From contig NZ_WOFE01000012.1 in NCBI RefSeq assembly GCF_016881405.1, forward strand, positions 1 to 49,330: DNA of 49,330 nt. Reading direction: 5' to 3'. Each line of letters starts with the position of its first letter. The first letter of the stretch is position 1. A model generated the notes under the pieces. It had not been told where the DNA came from, ran no database searches, and worked only from the letters and a program-made list of their open reading frames with translations. Positions 1-9,117 of the stretch are shown here, piece by piece. The position numbers were made by a program, and so were the translations under genes. The stretch comes from Deefgea chitinilytica (GTDB lineage: Bacteria > Pseudomonadota > Gammaproteobacteria > Burkholderiales > Chitinibacteraceae).

Positions 1-103
1 TACGTCAACACCTAACGACGAAGAAAATCCAAACAAGGTGATAAGTTGTTGATTTAAATAGGAAGCAAATCGACGAGAAACTGAAGTAAAACTACAAATA
101 CAG

Positions 104-123
104 AAGGGCGCTGCCGCGCCCTT
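104..123 (-). terminator. Hairpin terminator after nadC
   Basis: A perfect 7-bp stem (AAGGGCG/CGCCCTT) with a 6-nt loop lies 31 bp beyond the nadC stop codon. The downstream U-tract is poor, so termination may be inefficient or need Rho. The rest of positions 1-154 shows no gene. Confidence 0.6.
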
Positions 124-154
124 AGAGACAATTAGATCTTCGCTGCTGCCTAAT

Positions 155-994
155 TTAAATTAATCGCATCGATAAGTCGATTGCGACTACATCTTTTGTG
201 AGTTTGCCGATTGAGATGCGTTGCACTCCGGTTTCAGCAATCGCGCGTAAGGTCGTTAAATCTACCCCGCCTGACGCTTCTAAGATTGCTTTGCCTTCTG
301 CACATTCAACTGCGTGCTTCATTTCAGTCAGACTCATATTATCTAATAGTATCGATGTCGCGCCTGCAGCGAGGGCTTGTTCAAGCTCGTGCAGATTTTC
401 GACTTCGACTTGAACCGTAACATTCGACGGTGCAATTTCACGGGCAGTCGCTAAAGCATTAGCAATACTACCGGCAGCCAAGATGTGATTTTCTTTAATT
501 AATATACCGTCGTATAAACCAATGCGCTGATTGGCACCACCACCGACCGTGACCGCGTATTTTTGTGCGCGACGTAATCCGGGGATGGTTTTACGCGTGT
601 CGTGGACAACAGCGGAAGTACCCGCGACCACTTCTGCATATTGCCGCGTGACCGTCGCCACTGCCGACAAAGTTTGCAAAAAGTTAAGTGCCGATCTCTC
701 TGCGGTTAGCAACGCCTGGGTATTGCCTTCTAGCTCACAAATTACGTTGTCTTTAATGACATACTGCCCTTCTTGCACTTTCCAGTTAACCACCACGCTA
801 GCGTCAATTTGCCGAAACACTTCGTTAAACCACGCTTGACCACAAATGACGGCATTTTCACGCAGTACAATTTTGGCTTTAGCTGTTTGTGATGCTGGGA
901 TTAACTGGGCTGTCCAGTCGCAATCACCAATGTCTTCATTTAAGGCAACTGCGACATTGGCGGCAATCAAATGTTGCGGAGGAAGTTTCATCAT
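155..994 (-). CDS. nadC: Nicotinate-nucleotide pyrophosphorylase (quinolinate phosphoribosyltransferase)
   Basis: Converts quinolinate and PRPP to nicotinate mononucleotide, CO2 and PPi in cytoplasmic de novo NAD synthesis. The 279-residue protein has the family length and its signatures: HDTRKTIPGLR at residues 131-141, a glycine-rich GGGANQRIGLYDG segment from 151 with the KENH motif after it, a VEVEN strand near 200, and the DNM and EASGG phosphate-binding motifs near the C-terminus. Two in-frame ATGs (994, 991) are possible; the first overlaps the stop codon of the upstream sugar phosphomutase gene as ATGA, so translation is probably coupled. It is the last gene of a three-gene minus-strand operon, followed by a hairpin. 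No other nad gene is present here. Confidence 0.97.
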   Translation of the reverse strand: MMKLPPQHLIAANVAVALNEDIGDCDWTAQLIPASQTAKAKIVLRENAVICGQAWFNEVFRQIDASVVVNWKVQEGQYVIKDNVICELEGNTQALLTAERSALNFLQTLSAVATVTRQYAEVVAGTSAVVHDTRKTIPGLRRAQKYAVTVGGGANQRIGLYDGILIKENHILAAGSIANALATAREIAPSNVTVQVEVENLHELEQALAAGATSILLDNMSLTEMKHAVECAEGKAILEASGGVDLTTLRAIAETGVQRISIGKLTKDVVAIDLSMRLI

Positions 995-2361
995 TTCTCA
1001 TCAATATGTGGAAAGGGTAAAGGAGCAATCGCAGTCGCAATTTCCTGCTGAATACGCTGCATAGCGGGAATGGTATCGGCTTCTATTCTTAATGTTAAAA
1101 CGGGTGTGGTGTTCGAAGCGCGGATTAAACCAAATCCGTCGGTATATTCAATGCGTAAACCATCGATCGCACTGATTTGTTGGGAACTAGGAAACTGCGC
1201 ATGCGCTGCAATCTGTGCAACTAAGCCATGGCCTGATTCGGTGAGCGGAATTTGTAATTCGGGCGAGGAATAACTGATCGGAAAATGCTTTAGCTCGATG
1301 TCGAGATCAACACCCGCCGCAACTTGTTGCAACAGTTTAGCGCCGGCATATAAAGCATCATCAACGCCCCAGTTCGCAAAGGCAAAATGACCCGATAATT
1401 CACCAGCGATTAGCGCGCCAGTTTCGCGCAAGCGGCGTTTCATATGCGAATGCCCCGTTGGAATTGCCTCCGAGGTACCTCCTAACGTTGACACCCATTG
1501 GCTCACAGCGCGGCTTGATTTTACATCGTATAAAACATGCCCCGATTGCTGCGACAATTCGGCAGTTGCAAACAGCATTAATAAACGATCGCCCGGAATA
1601 ATTTGCCCGCTGCGCGTCACGACACCGAGTCGATCGCCATCACCGTCAAAGGCCAGACCCACATCAGCGTGTTGCGCCAAAACAGTCGTCTGCAACTCGA
1701 GAAGATTTTCGGCGACTTGCGGATCGGGATGATGATTTGGGAATAAACCGTCGACTTCACAATACAACTCAATCACCTCGCAACCTAATTCCCGATACAA
1801 GGTGGGCGCCAACGCGCCGGGCGAACCATTGCCACAGTCGAGGACTATTTTTAATGGCCGTTTCAAAGGTAATTGCTGTTTCAGTACTGCGACATATTCC
1901 TGCATCACATCAAATCGCTGCACGACACCACCAGTTTGTATCGGTAATTGCCCTTGTTCGATTCGTTGACGCAGCGCTTGTAAAGTCTCACCAGCAATCG
2001 TTTGCCCACCCAGCATAATTTTAATACCGTTGTAATCAGGCGGATTGTGGCTGCCAGTAATCATCATGCCAGAACCGCTCGCCTTTTTGAGTGCCGCATA
2101 ATAAAGCAGCGGGGTGCAGGATAGGCCAAGGTCGAAAACCTGAACCCCTGCCTCGCATAAACCACGACTAAGCGCTGCAGCTATTGCTGGACTAGATAAA
2201 CGACCATCAAAGCCCAAGGCAACGACGGCTTGATCACGCGCTATCGCCTCTGCGCCACAGGCGCGACCGACCCAATAGGCAAATTCTGGAGTCAGTAAAT
2301 CAATTTTGCCCCGAATATCGTAGGCCTTAAACAAACTAGCGGGCACTGAAATCATAGTCAT
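991..2361 (-). CDS. Phosphomannomutase/phosphoglucomutase (AlgC/PGM family)
   Basis: An alpha-D-phosphohexomutase that interconverts mannose or glucose 6- and 1-phosphates, feeding nucleotide-sugar and surface polysaccharide synthesis. The 456 residues carry all four family motifs: the phosphoserine loop TGSHNPP (Ser104), the metal-binding DGDGDR (239-244), the sugar-specificity loop GELSGH (320-325) and the phosphate-binding RASNTTP (414-420). The GELSGH form fits bifunctional PMM/PGM enzymes such as Pseudomonas AlgC; substrate preference cannot be read from sequence. It overlaps the upstream hydrolase stop codon and the downstream nadC start by 4 nt (ATGA), so the three genes are one transcriptional unit. 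ATG at 2361 is used; a second in-frame ATG lies at 2355. Confidence 0.93.
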   Translation of the reverse strand: MTMISVPASLFKAYDIRGKIDLLTPEFAYWVGRACGAEAIARDQAVVALGFDGRLSSPAIAAALSRGLCEAGVQVFDLGLSCTPLLYYAALKKASGSGMMITGSHNPPDYNGIKIMLGGQTIAGETLQALRQRIEQGQLPIQTGGVVQRFDVMQEYVAVLKQQLPLKRPLKIVLDCGNGSPGALAPTLYRELGCEVIELYCEVDGLFPNHHPDPQVAENLLELQTTVLAQHADVGLAFDGDGDRLGVVTRSGQIIPGDRLLMLFATAELSQQSGHVLYDVKSSRAVSQWVSTLGGTSEAIPTGHSHMKRRLRETGALIAGELSGHFAFANWGVDDALYAGAKLLQQVAAGVDLDIELKHFPISYSSPELQIPLTESGHGLVAQIAAHAQFPSSQQISAIDGLRIEYTDGFGLIRASNTTPVLTLRIEADTIPAMQRIQQEIATAIAPLPFPHIDEK

Positions 2362-3356
2362 CGTGGCAATGGAAGGTGGTATTGAAAAAACCGCAGAATA
2401 TTATCAGGTAACCAAGTTAATTTTCCGGGTGGAGTGCCGCTGACAAAGCCCACATGACCACCCTCAGCAGGTTGCAGCAATTTTACGCAACTGGGCATAT
2501 CATGTTGATGGGGCAAGCTCGCCGCGGGTATAAATGGATCATTTAAAGCGTTAATAATTAAGGTCGGCAAGGTAATCTGGCTCAAGACTTGTTTGCTACT
2601 GGCACTGCGCCAATAATGATCAACGCTGTGAAACCCATGTAGTGGCGCAGTGACCAGATGATCAAACTCACGCATTGTCTTCACTTGCTTCACTTGTTGC
2701 CAATCTATATATGGATTTTCATTGAGTTTGAGCTTGAGCTGCGTTTTATAGCGCAGCGTACTTAAAAAGTTACGCGTATAGATATGCCGATTAATCCCTT
2801 GGTCTAATTGATTGCCGCTCGCCGTTAAATCCATTGGCGCGGAAATCGCCGCGGCCGCATCAATCACCATATTCGCCGCTGCACCTTGTTCGCCTAACCA
2901 TTTTAATAGTGCGTTACCGCCTAATGATACGCCGACGGCAAAAATCGGTGAATCTGGGAAACCCTTGCGCATACGGCGCAGTATCCAATTAATTTCTTCC
3001 GAATCTCCCGCGTGATAAGCGCGTGGCAAGCGATTTTGCACATTTCCGCAAGTCCGAAAATGCGGCACTGCGCCGCGCCAACCTTGTTTGTAGGCTTGGG
3101 TAAACAAAGACAAAGCATAATGGCTGTGCGAGCTGCCTTCCAAACCATGAAATAACACAATCAATGGCGTACCAGCACGTCCAGCAGTCCAGTCCACCAC
3201 GATGCTATCTAAATCTGGCGTTACCCAAGCTTCGCGGCGATAGCGCGCCGCCCGCCGCCACATAAATAAAGCAGGGTAAATAGTCTGCGCATGACCACCT
3301 GGTAGCCATTTTGCAGCTTGAAATTCGGTAAAAACTAATTTTTTTTCACGTGCCAT
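2358..3356 (-). CDS. YheT-family alpha/beta hydrolase
   Basis: A predicted cytoplasmic hydrolase of the YheT/UPF0017 group, whose bacterial substrates are poorly known. With the ATG at 3356 (MAREKK...) it has 332 residues. The oxyanion-region motif LFHGLEGSSHSHYA is at 68-81, the nucleophile elbow GVSLGG places Ser144, and Asp273 (NALNDPF) and His301 (GGHVGF) complete a plausible triad. A TTG at 3374 would add six residues; neither start has a convincing Shine-Dalgarno sequence. Its stop overlaps the phosphomutase start, so it heads the operon with that gene and nadC. A link of its activity to the other two genes is not evident. Confidence 0.88.
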   Translation of the reverse strand: MAREKKLVFTEFQAAKWLPGGHAQTIYPALFMWRRAARYRREAWVTPDLDSIVVDWTAGRAGTPLIVLFHGLEGSSHSHYALSLFTQAYKQGWRGAVPHFRTCGNVQNRLPRAYHAGDSEEINWILRRMRKGFPDSPIFAVGVSLGGNALLKWLGEQGAAANMVIDAAAAISAPMDLTASGNQLDQGINRHIYTRNFLSTLRYKTQLKLKLNENPYIDWQQVKQVKTMREFDHLVTAPLHGFHSVDHYWRSASSKQVLSQITLPTLIINALNDPFIPAASLPHQHDMPSCVKLLQPAEGGHVGFVSGTPPGKLTWLPDNILRFFQYHLPLPR

Positions 3357-3404
3357 AGAAAGAGTTTGGCGCAAAGTTGATGCTAAATCTAGCTTTGTTT
3401 AAAC

Positions 3405-3434
3405 GAAAAAAAGCCCATCGATTTGATGGGCTTT
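3405..3434 (-). terminator. Rho-independent terminator after nagE
   Basis: A perfect 10-bp stem (AAAGCCCATC/GATGGGCTTT) with a 5-nt loop at 3410-3434 is followed on the minus strand by a run of T residues. It separates nagE from the yheT operon. Confidence 0.93.
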
Positions 3435-3461
3435 GATTCATGAATTTCAGCAATCAATGAA

Positions 3462-5183
3462 TTAGGCCAAAACAGCGGCTGGATCACCGACAATTAAATG
3501 CAGCACATTCCCATCAAGTTTAGCCACTGCGGCAACGCCAGCTGCCAACGCGGCAGATTCATTAAATTGACTCACATCTTTTAAATGAACCCGTACTCGT
3601 GTTGCAGCAATTGAAGCCACTTCGCTGATATTGGCCTGACCACCCAATGCCGCCAACAAGGCTTGATTATGAATCTCACCGGCTTTTGCAGTAGGTATTG
3701 CTTCAGAATTATTGCTAACTGATGCAGCCAAGCCCATACCGCCTGATTTTAAATACTCAGACATATCCGTTTTCAAATTTTCTGAGCGAGTACCAAAAAT
3801 TGCCTGCATATTATTGCCCACTTGCATCACACCCGCTGCACCCAGGGCTTTCAGTGAGGCTTGATTCACTTTTGCCGCATCGGCAACAGAAATCCGCAAA
3901 CGAGTAATACACGCATCTAAGCTCTTGATATTTTCTGCACCACCAAAAGCCACCACCAAATCATGCGCCATGCCCTGACCGCTAGCTTCTTGTTTCGTCG
4001 AATCTGCGGCAATATCTTCGCGACCTGGTGTTTTCAGATTCCATTTCACAATCACAAAGCGGAACACACTGTAGTAAATAGCGCCGTAAATTGGGCCAAT
4101 AATTAATACATACCACCAGTTTTTCGCATACACACCAAAGGCATTAAAGATTAAGAAATCAATACCGCCTTGAGAGAAGGTAAAACCCATATGCATGTTT
4201 AAGGTGTTGGCGATAAATTGTGCTGATGCCGCCAAGAAAGCATGAATCACATAGAGCACAGGTGCCACGAACATAAAGGCAAATTCAATTGGCTCAGTAA
4301 TCCCTGTTAGGAATGAAGTCAGCGCAGCGGAAATCATAATACCGCCGACCATCACTTTATTTTCTGGCTTTGCAGTGTGCCAAATCGCAATTGCTGCCGC
4401 TGGCAAACCAAACATTTTGAAGAAAAACGCACCAGACAAAATACCGGCAGTTGGGTCACCGGCAAAGAAACGCGCGATATCACCGTTCACCACTTTACCT
4501 GTCGCATCGGTAAACGCGCCGATTTCAAAGAAAAATGGTACGTTCCAAATATGATGCAAACCGAACGGAATCAACAAACGCTCAACAAAACCATAAACGG
4601 TTGCTGCCATACGTGGATCTGAATGCGCCGCCCATTGTGAGAATGTGTTGATCACGCCTTGCACTGGTGGCCAAACAAACGACATCAGCACACCAACAAA
4701 AATCGCCACAACGCCCGTTACAATCGGCACAAACCGTTTACCGGCAAAAAAGCCTAAATACGGAGGCAATTCAATTCGATAATATTTATTGAATAAGGTT
4801 GCTGCCACGCCACCGATAATAATCCCGCCAAATACGCCGGTTTCCATCGATTTCATGCCCATCACCATCGCTGGCTCAACACCCATAACCGGTGCCATCA
4901 CCCCCATCGTGGCCAGTAACACCACAAAACCGACCGATGCGGCGATTGCCGCCACACCGTCATTTTCGGTCAAACCTAAAGCAACACCAATTGCAAAAAT
5001 CAATGGCAAGTGACCAAAAATCGCGCCACCACCTGCTGCCATTAATTGCGAAACAATACTTGGAATAAACGAAAAATTAGACGCCCCAATCCCGAGCAAT
5101 AAACCCGCCACGGGCAACACAGCCACTGGCAGCATCAATGCTTTACCAATTTGCTGTAAGACTGCAAACGCATTCTTGAACAT
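3462..5183 (-). CDS. nagE: PTS N-acetylglucosamine permease IICB with an extra degenerate EIIB-like domain
   Basis: A membrane permease that takes up and phosphorylates N-acetylglucosamine (or glucose) with phosphate from NagF. The start at 5183 ([13 protein letters not shown]) has GGAGAA 7 nt upstream, giving 573 residues. An EIIC domain of many hydrophobic helices spans about 1-380, with the [13 protein letters not shown] and [12 protein letters not shown] motifs typical of the GlcNAc/glucose subfamily. It is followed by an EIIB domain with phosphorylatable Cys425 in DACITRLR. A second EIIB-like domain at about 505-573 has ATRVRV where CITRLR is expected, so Ala526 replaces the cysteine. 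There is no EIIA domain; that function is in NagF. Terminators flank the gene, so it may be transcribed separately. GlcNAc rather than glucose specificity is inferred from the family and the NagF partner. Confidence 0.9.
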   Translation of the reverse strand: MFKNAFAVLQQIGKALMLPVAVLPVAGLLLGIGASNFSFIPSIVSQLMAAGGGAIFGHLPLIFAIGVALGLTENDGVAAIAASVGFVVLLATMGVMAPVMGVEPAMVMGMKSMETGVFGGIIIGGVAATLFNKYYRIELPPYLGFFAGKRFVPIVTGVVAIFVGVLMSFVWPPVQGVINTFSQWAAHSDPRMAATVYGFVERLLIPFGLHHIWNVPFFFEIGAFTDATGKVVNGDIARFFAGDPTAGILSGAFFFKMFGLPAAAIAIWHTAKPENKVMVGGIMISAALTSFLTGITEPIEFAFMFVAPVLYVIHAFLAASAQFIANTLNMHMGFTFSQGGIDFLIFNAFGVYAKNWWYVLIIGPIYGAIYYSVFRFVIVKWNLKTPGREDIAADSTKQEASGQGMAHDLVVAFGGAENIKSLDACITRLRISVADAAKVNQASLKALGAAGVMQVGNNMQAIFGTRSENLKTDMSEYLKSGGMGLAASVSNNSEAIPTAKAGEIHNQALLAALGGQANISEVASIAATRVRVHLKDVSQFNESAALAAGVAAVAKLDGNVLHLIVGDPAAVLA

Positions 5184-5262
5184 TTTATTCTCCAAAAGGC
5201 GAAATTTATGAATCAATCAGTTTATCGCCGGTTTATTAAAATCATGATTTATTTTGTTACAT

Positions 5263-5335
5263 AAAATATTGTTTGCCTATGCAGCAATCACCTTACAGGG
5301 ATATACCTTAGCGGATTAACTTAAAAATATTGTTT
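5263..5335. promoter_or_regulatory. Paired AAAATATTGTTT motifs in the nagE leader
   Basis: The 12-mer AAAATATTGTTT occurs twice in the same orientation (5263-5274 and 5324-5335), 61 bp apart, between the upstream terminator and the nagE start. The region is AT-rich and also holds a 10-bp palindrome AATCATGATT at 5240-5249. These could be operator half-sites for a sugar-responsive regulator or chance AT-rich words. No confident -10/-35 pair was found. Confidence 0.3.
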
Positions 5336-5396
5336 TATATCAAGGTGATAATATTTTAAAACCAAGTTCAATGTAAACAACATAATATTTTATAGC

Positions 5397-5430
5397 AAAA
5401 AAAAACCACCATAATTCATGGTGGTTTTTT
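5397..5430. terminator. Terminator between the small EIIB-like gene and nagE
   Basis: A 12-bp perfect stem (AAAAACCACCAT/ATGGTGGTTTTT) with a 5-nt loop, T-rich on either strand. On the minus strand it ends the nagF/EIIB-like transcript before nagE. Confidence 0.9.
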
Positions 5431-5447
5431 ACTAAGCACACAAAAAT

Positions 5448-5780
5448 TTACATAATCAAATGAAGTGTAGTGCCATCAATTTTAGCGATACCTGCAATGC
5501 CAGCATTTTTAAGTGCATTTTCATTTAGTAATGCGCCATTAAACAACTCAACCCGCACACGCGTCGAAGCGATGAACTCTTCCACACGTACATTGGCTTT
5601 ACCACCTAATGCGGCATACCACTCTGGCTTAAGTAATTCAGACTTCACAGCTGGCACAACCTCAGCTTGAATTTCTTTCTCTACTCGCACTGGGTTGATG
5701 GCCGCTTGTTGATTGCCACGCATCGTCCAACCAATTGCAATTCCAATCACCAAAGCAATTACTGCGATTACTAGTACCAT
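5448..5780 (-). CDS. Membrane-anchored degenerate EIIB-like protein
   Basis: A 110-residue protein with an N-terminal hydrophobic helix (about 1-18) ending in TMRGN, a short linker, and one EIIB-like domain at about 50-110 (EWYAALGGKANV, then ASTRVRVEL, then NAGIAGIAKIDGTTLHLIM). Aligned on the active-site segment DACITRLR, the phosphorylated cysteine is replaced by Ala71, so it cannot act as a normal EIIB phosphocarrier. It closely resembles the extra C-terminal domain of NagE. It starts 12 bp after nagF with a good AAGGAA Shine-Dalgarno sequence and is followed by a strong terminator, so it is cotranscribed with nagF. A structural or regulatory role in the transporter is inferred; no function is established here. 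Confidence 0.85.
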   Translation of the reverse strand: MVLVIAVIALVIGIAIGWTMRGNQQAAINPVRVEKEIQAEVVPAVKSELLKPEWYAALGGKANVRVEEFIASTRVRVELFNGALLNENALKNAGIAGIAKIDGTTLHLIM

Positions 5781-5792
5781 TTCAAATTCCTT

Positions 5793-8339
5793 TTAATCAA
5801 CCAACTGAGATAAACGGGCGCGTACTTCGGCTGCAGTACCCAATTGCAAGACTTCAGCAGCTAGTTTTTCACAATCGGCTTTGTTCAAAGTACGTACCAA
5901 AGCTTTAATCGCTGGAATCGTTGGTACGCTGGCTGACAATTCATCAACACCTATACCCAGCAACAGTGGAATAGCCATTGGGTCTGAGGCAATACCCCCA
6001 CATACACCAACCCATTTACCATGAGCGTGTGCGCCTTTGACTGTCATATTGATCAAATTGAGTACGCCAGGATGCATCACATCGGCTTGTTTGGCTAATT
6101 TTGGATGGCCGCGATCCATTGCCAAAGTGTATTGCGTCAAATCGTTAGTACCAATCGAGAAGAAATCAACTTCACGGGCAAATTGCTCGGCCATCACAGC
6201 GGTCGCTGGCACTTCAACCATAATCCCGACTTGTACGTCTTGAGTGATGCCCAACGCCGCTTTTTCTTCCGCGACGATACGTTTCACTTCGCGTACTTCT
6301 TCTAGGCTAGTAATCATTGGGAACATAATAGCCAGCTTCGAATAAGGCGCGGCACGGAGTACTGCGCGAACTTGAGTATGCAAGAGTTCAGGCTCAGCCA
6401 AGCACAAACGAACACCACGAACACCAAGGAATGGATTTTCTTCGGCTGGCATTGGCAAGTAAGCTAATGGTTTATCACCACCGACGTCCAAAGTACGCAC
6501 GACAAAAGTACGATCATTGCCCAATGCTTTGGCAATATCGATGTAAATCTGGCTTTGCTCTTCTTCGGTTGGTGCGTCAGTACGTTCAAGATACAAGAAT
6601 TCACTACGTAATAAACCTACGCCTTCGCTGCCAAGCTTCACACCTTGCTCGGCGTCATCAAGCCCGCCAATATTGGCAACCACTTCAACGTGCGTGCCAT
6701 CCTTGGTCACCGCAGGCTCAAAAGCCGCAGCTAATTCAGCTTCGCGTTTGATGGCTTGTTTTGCTTGCTTTTCACGAATGTCAGTGACTTCGGCTTCTGA
6801 TGGATTTTTACGCAAAGTACCACGTGTGCCATCCAAAATGACAGGCATGCCATTAGTTAAAGCCAAGGCATCTTCATCAATACCGCAAATTGCAGGGATA
6901 TTCAAAGAGCGCGCTAAGATAGCAACGTGGCTGGTTGCACCACCACCTGTGGTACAAAAACCGAGGACGCGAGTACGGTCAAGGCTAGCAGTATCCGATG
7001 GAGTGAGATCTTCTGCGATTAAAATCGCATTTTCTGGCACCACCATCGCAGCTTCTTCAATGCCCGCGATCAAACGTAATACGCGCAAACCGACGTCGCG
7101 GATATCATTCGCACGACCCGCCAAGACTTCATTTTTTAACGCAGCTAATTTTGCTGAATAGGTGTTGTAGGCATCTTTCCATGCAAAACCGGCACTTTTG
7201 CCATTCGTCATCCCGGCTATCGCAATCGCTAACAAATCAGGATCTTCCAACAACTCTTGGTGCGCAGCAAAAATCTCGGCTTTACTTTCGTCGCTAATTT
7301 CTGATTTAAGATTTTCTAATTGCTGATGAGCGTCTTTGAGTGCTTTATCAAAGCGACGACGTTCAATTTCTGGCGTTTCACCAGTTTCTTCCACTTCGAT
7401 TTCAACTTGTTTCACTTGGAAAATCTGACCCACGGCTAGACCTGGGGAAGCAGAAACACCAGTTAATACGTTTGGATCTTCTGATTTTGGCGTTGCTTTC
7501 GCGACTTTGATTGTGTCCATTGGTTTTGGTTTTACTTTTGGTGCCACACCACCCACATCTTCACCACAACCACTCAAAATCAAAGCCGTGAGCGTTTTGA
7601 TTGCGCCAGAGGCATCTGGTCCAATCGCACGAACACGAATTTCATCACCGTTTTGCACTTCCAAACCCATAATCGCCACGACCGATTTGGCGTTCGACTC
7701 TTGTCCGGCACGAACTAATTTCACATCTGATTTAAACGTTTTAGCGGCATTAGCTAACACAGCGGCTGGACGAGCATGTAAACCCGTTGGATTTGGAATA
7801 CGAATTGGATCTGAATACGCCTCACCAGATGCATCGGCGGTCGTTGAATTTTGCACGACACCATCGACCATCACTAAAGTTAATGCTGCATCCTTACCAC
7901 CGACAACTAAGCCTTTCGCTGGCGAATAGCTGGCGACTTTTTCACCATTCGTAATCACCATTTGAGTCAGTAATGACAGCGCTTTACGGCCAACTGCATC
8001 CATATCGAATTCAATCAAAGCTTGCCCTGCGTCGACAATATCGCCTTCTTTTACTTTTGTAGTAAAACCTTGTCCTTTGAGCATAACAGTATCAAGACCG
8101 ATGTGAATCAGTACTTCTAGCCCATTACTTGCAACTAAGCTAATCGCGTGTTTAGCAGAATGAATCTGAGTGACTTTACCCGTCATTGGAGCAACAAGAA
8201 CATTACTCGTTGGATCAATCGAAATTCCATCGCCCACCATTTTTTGAGCAAAAACGGGATCTGGCACAGTCTCTAATGGCACCATCACACCCGAAAACGG
8301 AGCTAATAATACAAATTGCGAAGCTGGATTTGTCGACAT
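5793..8339 (-). CDS. nagF: Fused PTS IIA-HPr-enzyme I (multiphosphoryl transfer protein NagF type)
   Basis: A cytoplasmic phosphoryl relay taking phosphate from PEP and delivering it to the NagE EIIB domain. The 848 residues hold three modules in order. A glucose-type EIIA (about 1-155) has both active-region histidines, His64 in AKHAISL and His79 in LIHIGLDT. HPr (about 176-262) has His189 in GLHARPAA and Ser219 in the AKSVVAIMGL segment. Enzyme I (about 290-848) has phosphohistidine His471 in GGATSHVAILARS, the DVGGDKPL and MFPMI motifs, and Cys780 in GVCGG. The order matches Pseudomonas NagF, the partner of a IIBC NagE. A Shine-Dalgarno AGAGG precedes ATG 8339, and an inverted repeat lies about 35-50 bp upstream. 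Confidence 0.95.
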   Translation of the reverse strand: MSTNPASQFVLLAPFSGVMVPLETVPDPVFAQKMVGDGISIDPTSNVLVAPMTGKVTQIHSAKHAISLVASNGLEVLIHIGLDTVMLKGQGFTTKVKEGDIVDAGQALIEFDMDAVGRKALSLLTQMVITNGEKVASYSPAKGLVVGGKDAALTLVMVDGVVQNSTTADASGEAYSDPIRIPNPTGLHARPAAVLANAAKTFKSDVKLVRAGQESNAKSVVAIMGLEVQNGDEIRVRAIGPDASGAIKTLTALILSGCGEDVGGVAPKVKPKPMDTIKVAKATPKSEDPNVLTGVSASPGLAVGQIFQVKQVEIEVEETGETPEIERRRFDKALKDAHQQLENLKSEISDESKAEIFAAHQELLEDPDLLAIAIAGMTNGKSAGFAWKDAYNTYSAKLAALKNEVLAGRANDIRDVGLRVLRLIAGIEEAAMVVPENAILIAEDLTPSDTASLDRTRVLGFCTTGGGATSHVAILARSLNIPAICGIDEDALALTNGMPVILDGTRGTLRKNPSEAEVTDIREKQAKQAIKREAELAAAFEPAVTKDGTHVEVVANIGGLDDAEQGVKLGSEGVGLLRSEFLYLERTDAPTEEEQSQIYIDIAKALGNDRTFVVRTLDVGGDKPLAYLPMPAEENPFLGVRGVRLCLAEPELLHTQVRAVLRAAPYSKLAIMFPMITSLEEVREVKRIVAEEKAALGITQDVQVGIMVEVPATAVMAEQFAREVDFFSIGTNDLTQYTLAMDRGHPKLAKQADVMHPGVLNLINMTVKGAHAHGKWVGVCGGIASDPMAIPLLLGIGVDELSASVPTIPAIKALVRTLNKADCEKLAAEVLQLGTAAEVRARLSQLVD

Positions 8340-8371
8340 AACAACCTCTGTTGGTTTAATTCTTGACTACA

Positions 8372-8390
8372 CAGATCATCCAATGATCTG
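8372..8390. promoter_or_regulatory. Palindromic operator-like site upstream of nagF
   Basis: A perfect inverted repeat, CAGATCAT-CCA-ATGATCTG, is centred 42 bp upstream of the nagF start. It has no T-tract, and its size and position fit the operator of a dimeric repressor (inference); the cognate regulator is not in this window. The surrounding 8340-8669 region holds no gene. Confidence 0.45.
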
Positions 8391-8669
8391 CATTGATAAA
8401 TGGCTTATGCGTTTTAATGTTGATTAGTTTACCGCCTGCATCCCAGTGGCATACAGCGTACTATTTCTGATTTAATTAGTAAATTTTGCCAAACGTTGAA
8501 AGCTGTTTGCTTCCCAATTTTATTTTGGCTTGCATTTTTATCGTTCTAAATTATTCACACATTGTGTTTAATCAGTTTTCACAAGCTGGTTTACCTGAAA
8601 CTGTATTTCTTTACATTTATTAACAAACTACATGAGTTTTAAGACATTTCAATGAACAGTAATATAAAC

Positions 8670-8697
8670 AAATAGGGTGGCTCAGCCACCCTATTTT
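8670..8697. terminator. Terminator after the HPr gene
   Basis: A 12-bp perfect stem (AAATAGGGTGGC/GCCACCCTATTT) with loop TCA lies 15 bp after the HPr stop and is T-rich downstream on both strands. It implies that HPr is transcribed separately from nagF. Confidence 0.9.
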
Positions 8698-8710
8698 TAA
8701 GTGCATTTTT

Positions 8711-8986
8711 TTAGCTCTCGCCACATCCCGAAGCAATAATTGCTGTTACTGCTTTGATCGCCTCATTCGCATCCAAGCCATCGGCTTTAATTTGAATCTG
8801 ATCCCCTTTACTGACATCCAAGCCCATCACCGATACAACTGACTTGGCATTTGCTTCAATACCTTTGTAAACCAACTTAATATCAGCCTTATATTGCTTC
8901 GCGACATTGACTAAATTTGCTGCGGGTCGCGCATGCAAACCCGTCGCATTCACAATACTCACAGGGGAAGAAACAACAGCAGCCAT
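8711..8986 (-). CDS. ptsH: Stand-alone phosphocarrier HPr
   Basis: A 91-residue HPr with the phosphorylated histidine in GLHARPAA (His18) and a regulatory-serine equivalent in AKSVVSVMGL (Ser49). It has family length and ends in GCGES, close to the HPr module inside NagF, suggesting duplication and fission or fusion within this cluster. It is followed by a strong terminator, so it need not be coexpressed with nagF. It could serve other PTS transporters or a nitrogen-type PTS elsewhere; no separate enzyme I gene is in the window. Confidence 0.95.
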   Translation of the reverse strand: MAAVVSSPVSIVNATGLHARPAANLVNVAKQYKADIKLVYKGIEANAKSVVSVMGLDVSKGDQIQIKADGLDANEAIKAVTAIIASGCGES

Positions 8987-9117
8987 AATGTAACCTCATT
9001 TTGATGAAATCAATTGGGATCAATGCAATTAGCATAGAACATTCACATCATCTTAAACAAGGCAGTTAGTAGTGTATGTCAGTAATTTCACTAGGCTTTA
9101 GCTTAATTTGCGTTAAA

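Noticed and set aside
3341-3360. Second parS at the yheT start (TTTCACGTGCC)
   Set aside because: Only the central CACGTG and one flank match; the right half of the palindrome is absent.
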